The position numbers and the translations under genes are program-made. The notes under the pieces are model-generated. The model saw only the letters and a list, made by a program, of their open reading frames with translations. It did not search any database and was not told where the DNA came from. From Capsulimonas sp039928515 (GTDB taxonomy: Bacteria > Armatimonadota > Armatimonadia > Armatimonadales > Capsulimonadaceae), in NCBI RefSeq assembly GCF_039928515.1, contig NZ_JBDSSZ010000114.1: DNA of 64,000 bases; one strand, written 5' to 3'. Below are positions 61,272 to 64,000 of this stretch, one piece after another (the stretch's first letter is position 1; the number at the start of each line of letters is the position of its first letter).

Positions 61272-61280
61272 ATTCCGTAC

Positions 61281-61321
61281 AAATCAGCCCCGCAAGCGAC
61301 AATCGCTTGCGGGGCTGATTT
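61281..61321. terminator. Bidirectional terminator between GH76 copy 4 and GH43
   Basis: 19-bp perfect stem (AAATCAGCCCCGCAAGCGA and its complement, loop caa) with A and T flanks, serving both convergent genes. Confidence 0.9.
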
Positions 61322-61368
61322 GCGCGTGAAGCCTGAAGGCAACCGCGCAATCCCAATTCCGTGGTGAC

Positions 61369-62907
61369 TCACAAAGCGTGGTAACGGAAATCGCTGAAGC
61401 GCGCTTCGCCGGTCGCGCTCGCCGCCAGCGCGATGCGCAGAGCCTGAAATCCCCCCAGCTTATTGACGTTGAAGTCGGACGCGTCGAAATCCTTCACCAA
61501 GCTTTGCCAGTGACGCCCGTCGTCGCTGGCCAATACCTCGATACGGTGGCGACGGTTCACGATCTTCAGGTGCGCCGCGCTCCCCGTCCAGGGCCGATCC
61601 GCCAGAGTTTCCTTGGGACCGTAAACGCGCAGACGCCCGCTGCCCAGTTCGGCGAACAGCCAGTGGTCGGGGTTATAAAACAGCCCCAGCGCCGCGCCGC
61701 AGCCCCCCTTCGGCGACGCCACGACCTGCGCTTCATAGCTGGCGTCGCGCGCCATCACGGTGAGCGGCGAGCTGTGCCCGGGCGTGTCGCCCTTGGCGCC
61801 CACCGTGAGCGCGCCGTGTCCTGTATGGAAACGGCTCATGTCGGCTTCGCTCCAAGCCCCCCAGGTCGCCTTGAGCGCTGGCGCGCGGAAGTCGTCAGAC
61901 AGCGAAAGCATCGGCTTCTGGGCGACGCCCATCGGCGCGGGCATCGGCTGGTCGCGCCGCGAGCCAAGCGGCGCCTGCGGCCAGCCGTCGTCCGTCCATT
62001 CGATCGGCTCCAGCAGCGTGTGACGCCCCAGCGACTTAAAGCCGTTTCGGTAGCCGTGGTAAACGAAGTACCAGCGGCCATCGGGCGTGTCCACGAGCGT
62101 TCCGTGCCCCACTGACCACCAGGTCTCATCCTCGCTGTACGTGTGGATGAGCGGGTTGTGGGGCGAATTTTCCCACGGGCCTAGCGGCGAACGGGAGCGA
62201 GCCACGACGGCCATGTGGCTGGTGGGCGGTCCGCTGGTGCCGCCTTCGGCGCAGATCAGGTAGTAGAAGTCGCCGCGCCGGGTCAGCTTGGGGCTCTCCA
62301 GCCAGAACCCTTCCGTCTTCCATTCCGCCGGGAACTGCCAGCCGTTATAAACCTGCTTTTTTTCTCCGACTGCGGACAAGCCGTCGTCGCTCAGCTCCAC
62401 CATGTGGCCGCCCGCCGTATAAAGATAACGTGTCCCGTCCGGCCCAACGATGTGGCCGGGATCGATATCGTCGACCTTCAGTTCGATCGGCTCGCTCCAT
62501 GGTCCGCTCGGATGTTCCGCATGGACGACAAAAATGCCTCCCATTGGGAAATAGATATAATAGTGTCCCTTGTGTTCGACAAGATCAGGCGCCCATACCT
62601 CCGCCCTTTCGTAGGAATGGCTGAGCGCCTTCGAAATCGGGGTCCAGTTCACCAGATCGCGCGAGTGCCAGACCACTAGGCCTGGCGCATAGCGGTAGCA
62701 CGTGTGGGTGAAATAGAAATCCTTGCCGACGCGCAGGATCGTAGGATCCGCGTAGTCGCCAGCAAACAGCGGATTTTGAAATTGGGCGGCTTTTCGCTCA
62801 CGCGGGGCGCGTCCCCATGCTGCGGGCAAATGACTCGCCAACATCGTCGTTGACGCTCCCGCCGCCAATTGCAGCAGCGCGCGGCGAGATAATTTCACTT
62901 CATTCAA
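61369..62907 (-). CDS. Tat-exported GH43-family glycoside hydrolase
   Basis: 512 residues, TTG start (a GTG three codons later is possible). Twin-arginine signal SRRALLQLAAGASTTMLAS, so exported folded. Five-bladed propeller of GH43: DYADPTILRVGKDFYFTHT (base Asp), EVWAPDLVEHKGHYYIYFP, VDDIDPGHIVGPDGTRYLY, WLESPKLTRRGDFYYLICAEGG (acid Glu) and WWSVGHGTLVDTPDGRWYFVYHG. A C-terminal beta-sandwich (330-512, LSDDFRAPALKATWGAW) resembles the GH43-attached DUF1349-type domain. GH43 members act on arabinan, xylan or galactan side chains; the local setting suggests wall polysaccharide, exact substrate unknown. Own promoter at 63031-63059. Confidence 0.9.
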   Translation of the reverse strand: MNEVKLSRRALLQLAAGASTTMLASHLPAAWGRAPRERKAAQFQNPLFAGDYADPTILRVGKDFYFTHTCYRYAPGLVVWHSRDLVNWTPISKALSHSYERAEVWAPDLVEHKGHYYIYFPMGGIFVVHAEHPSGPWSEPIELKVDDIDPGHIVGPDGTRYLYTAGGHMVELSDDGLSAVGEKKQVYNGWQFPAEWKTEGFWLESPKLTRRGDFYYLICAEGGTSGPPTSHMAVVARSRSPLGPWENSPHNPLIHTYSEDETWWSVGHGTLVDTPDGRWYFVYHGYRNGFKSLGRHTLLEPIEWTDDGWPQAPLGSRRDQPMPAPMGVAQKPMLSLSDDFRAPALKATWGAWSEADMSRFHTGHGALTVGAKGDTPGHSSPLTVMARDASYEAQVVASPKGGCGAALGLFYNPDHWLFAELGSGRLRVYGPKETLADRPWTGSAAHLKIVNRRHRIEVLASDDGRHWQSLVKDFDASDFNVNKLGGFQALRIALAASATGEARFSDFRYHAL

Positions 62908-63030
62908 ATGGATCGCTCACTTTCCTGGGCGCCGGGCAGCAATTGCCGGACTTGACGGCATTCTTCGTGGAATGCAGACGTCCTGATACGCCTGTAACTT
63001 CTGAGTGTCTTAGATCTCTGAGACTAGGTA

Positions 63031-63093
63031 ATTCTAACATGTAAAGGGACCATAGTCAACAATGGAGCCATTAATGAATTTTCATGGAGCCGT
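63031..63093 (-). promoter_or_regulatory. GH43 promoter with ATGG(T/C)(C/T)CC half-sites
   Basis: On the minus strand: TTGACT (63059-63054), 17 bases, TAGAAT (63036-63031). ATGGTCCC follows the -35 box directly, as in the GH76 promoter, and AATGGCTCCATT (63072-63061) lies just upstream, with a third ATGGAGCCGT copy (plus strand 63084-63093) that is also found at 53514-53523. Suggests shared control with the GH76 cluster. Confidence 0.65.
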
Positions 63094-63143
63094 TTCATGA
63101 TACCTTTATGGTGTATTTAAGATTATCGGCGTAGAGGAGATGA

Positions 63144-63750
63144 GAGGCGGCAGATATCCAAAGCCTGACAGTCAATGGTCAAAGCTCCAACTCCCCATGG
63201 CTTCGCTTCGCAAGCATCGCCTATGGCGCGACGCTCGCCTACACCATGGGAACCAACGCGAACACCACTTGGAGGTCGAACCTTTCCCTCGCCCCGCCTT
63301 CCTACACCGATGGATGTCCACGCCGCTCACACAGAACTATTTCTGGTGGACCAGTCTGGAAGCGGGCGAATATCAGCCGACCTGGACCAACAACGTCGAT
63401 ATCTCATCTCCCGGAGGCAATCTCTCCCACGTCGGCCCCGTGCTGAGCGGCGGATCGGGACCGGAGATGGGAGTTCGCACCGAGAGCAGCCAAAGCGGCA
63501 AATCCTCGCTTCTGTACTCCGGGAGTTCTCAACGCGGCGCGGCGGTGCACGCCTATCTGAAGGCGTTCGCCTCCACCCCAACGCGCAAAGCGGATCGCTG
63601 GCGCTGGATACCTGGAACTACGTCTCAGTCGATCTGACCCCGCTGGCCGGCAAGACCGTCAACCGCGTCGACTTCGGCTACGACAACCCTAACAGCACCG
63701 GCGGGTATCGCGGCTATGTGGACGACATCGCCTTCACAACGCCCGGCTGA
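63144..63750 (+). pseudogene. GH92 alpha-mannosidase, C-terminal remnant with frameshifts
   Basis: Three plus-strand frames must be joined. Frame from 63144: IQSLTVNGQSSNSPW, then GATLAYTMGTNANTTWR and LAPPSYTDG, the pattern at the end of GH92 catalytic domains (xQSLxLNGxxxxxxW...G.L.(F/Y).M). Then from about 63310 another frame: YFWWTSLEAGEYQPTWTN, SGSGPEMGV-like text and SGKSSLLYSGS. From about 63580 a third: LDTWNYVSVDLTPLAGKTVN and GGYRGYVDDIAF, a common GH92-appended lectin-like end. A piece between KAF and LALDTW also seems lost. GH92 enzymes trim alpha-1,2/1,3 mannose branches. The N-terminal two thirds are absent. Confidence 0.65.
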
Positions 63751-63776
63751 TACGCTCGTTACGAGAGTACATCCCC

Positions 63777-63823
63777 GAACACAAAACCCCATCGGCCCAT
63801 AGAGCCGTCGGGGATTTGTGTTC
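63777..63823. terminator. Hairpin downstream of GH92 remnant and of the right-edge gene
   Basis: 20-base arms GAACACAAAACCCCATCGGC and GCCGTCGGGGATTTGTGTTC pair with two mismatches. Placed between convergent ends. Confidence 0.7.
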
Positions 63824-63855
63824 CGTCAACAAAGAGAATAACGACGCGGACGCCA

Positions 63856-64000
63856 TCATCGTTTCCGATAAAACACACCATTCCCCACAGAATTGATTGC
63901 ATTGGGTGTATATGACATTTCAGTTACGTGCTGAAATTCATGGTTGCTCATCTCATACAAAAGGATGGTCTTGCCCTTGATCTTATAAGCGCCCGCGACG
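63856..64000 (-). CDS. C-terminal end of an unknown protein (partial at right edge)
   Basis: An open minus-strand frame of 47 codons plus stop TGA at 63858-63856, continuing off the window. It reads AGAYKIKGKTILLYEMSNH, then FQHVTEMSYTPNAINSVGNG and FYRKR. Composition is protein-like and the frame ends just before a hairpin terminator, which supports it. No family can be named from this piece. Confidence 0.4.
   Translation of the reverse strand, partial: VAGAYKIKGKTILLYEMSNHEFQHVTEMSYTPNAINSVGNGVFYRKR

Overview
The window is 64 kb of a moderately GC-rich bacterial chromosome, almost fully coding, with strong intrinsic terminators after many genes. No rRNA, tRNA, CRISPR array, prophage or plasmid backbone was seen. 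The gene content suggests a soil- or plant-surface-dwelling polysaccharide degrader: secreted GH16, GH76 and GH43 enzymes with ricin-type lectin domains, large secreted beta-propeller and Ig-like proteins, plant-type basic secretory peptidases and a TTG-rich start codon usage. I infer a member of Armatimonadota (Capsulimonas-like), but no marker gene in the window proves it.

Layout. 1-5.7 kb: a tightly spaced run of the 3' end of a class III nucleotide cyclase, a small helical protein carrying the same short Gly/Gln/Asn motif as the cyclase tail, a CapA-like metallophosphatase, an A-T-TE NRPS-like synthetase and a Tim44-like membrane protein. 5.8-10.6 kb: an unknown membrane protein, a small opposite-strand gene, a YkgJ cysteine-cluster protein and an Ig-repeat surface protein whose natural signal peptide is cut by an amber codon. 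10.6-20.7 kb: a secreted laminarinase-like GH16, a duplicated-module PpiC isomerase, two basic secretory peptidases, a PP2A-like phosphatase and a PQQ-type propeller. 20.8-31.8 kb: a B-box-like membrane protein, a carbonic anhydrase pseudogene, DUF485 plus an acetate-type symporter, two paralogous GYF-type membrane proteins, GNAT, DUF99, aldo-keto reductase, cupin, AraC regulator, DUF1287 and a thioredoxin-like protein. 32-44 kb: cysD-cysN sulfate activation, a GHL10-like protein, a rhomboid-like protein, a second PQQ propeller, dprA, a HEAT-type protein, an IS256 relic and the nicotinamide riboside pair pnuC-nadR. 44-53.5 kb: an NHL-repeat lipoprotein, a tandem pair of beta-helix proteins, and fdhD with an FdhF/YdeP-like molybdopterin oxidoreductase.

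53.5-63.8 kb is a carbohydrate locus: four GH76 (endo-alpha-1,6-mannanase family) proteins and one SGNH esterase, all exported and nearly all ending in a ricin-type lectin domain, facing a Tat-exported GH43, followed by a decayed GH92 alpha-mannosidase fragment. It looks like a fungal or yeast alpha-mannan degradation locus. Its first promoter, the GH43 promoter and the GH16 upstream region share related ATGGNNCC(A) half-sites, suggesting one regulator.

Most interesting: the shared amyloid-like motif at the cyclase and its neighbour, the common CAZyme operator, and a set of genes whose -10 box ends 5-7 bases before the start codon (probable leaderless mRNAs). Several genes are visibly decaying (carbonic anhydrase, GH92, aldo-keto reductase fragment, IS256).
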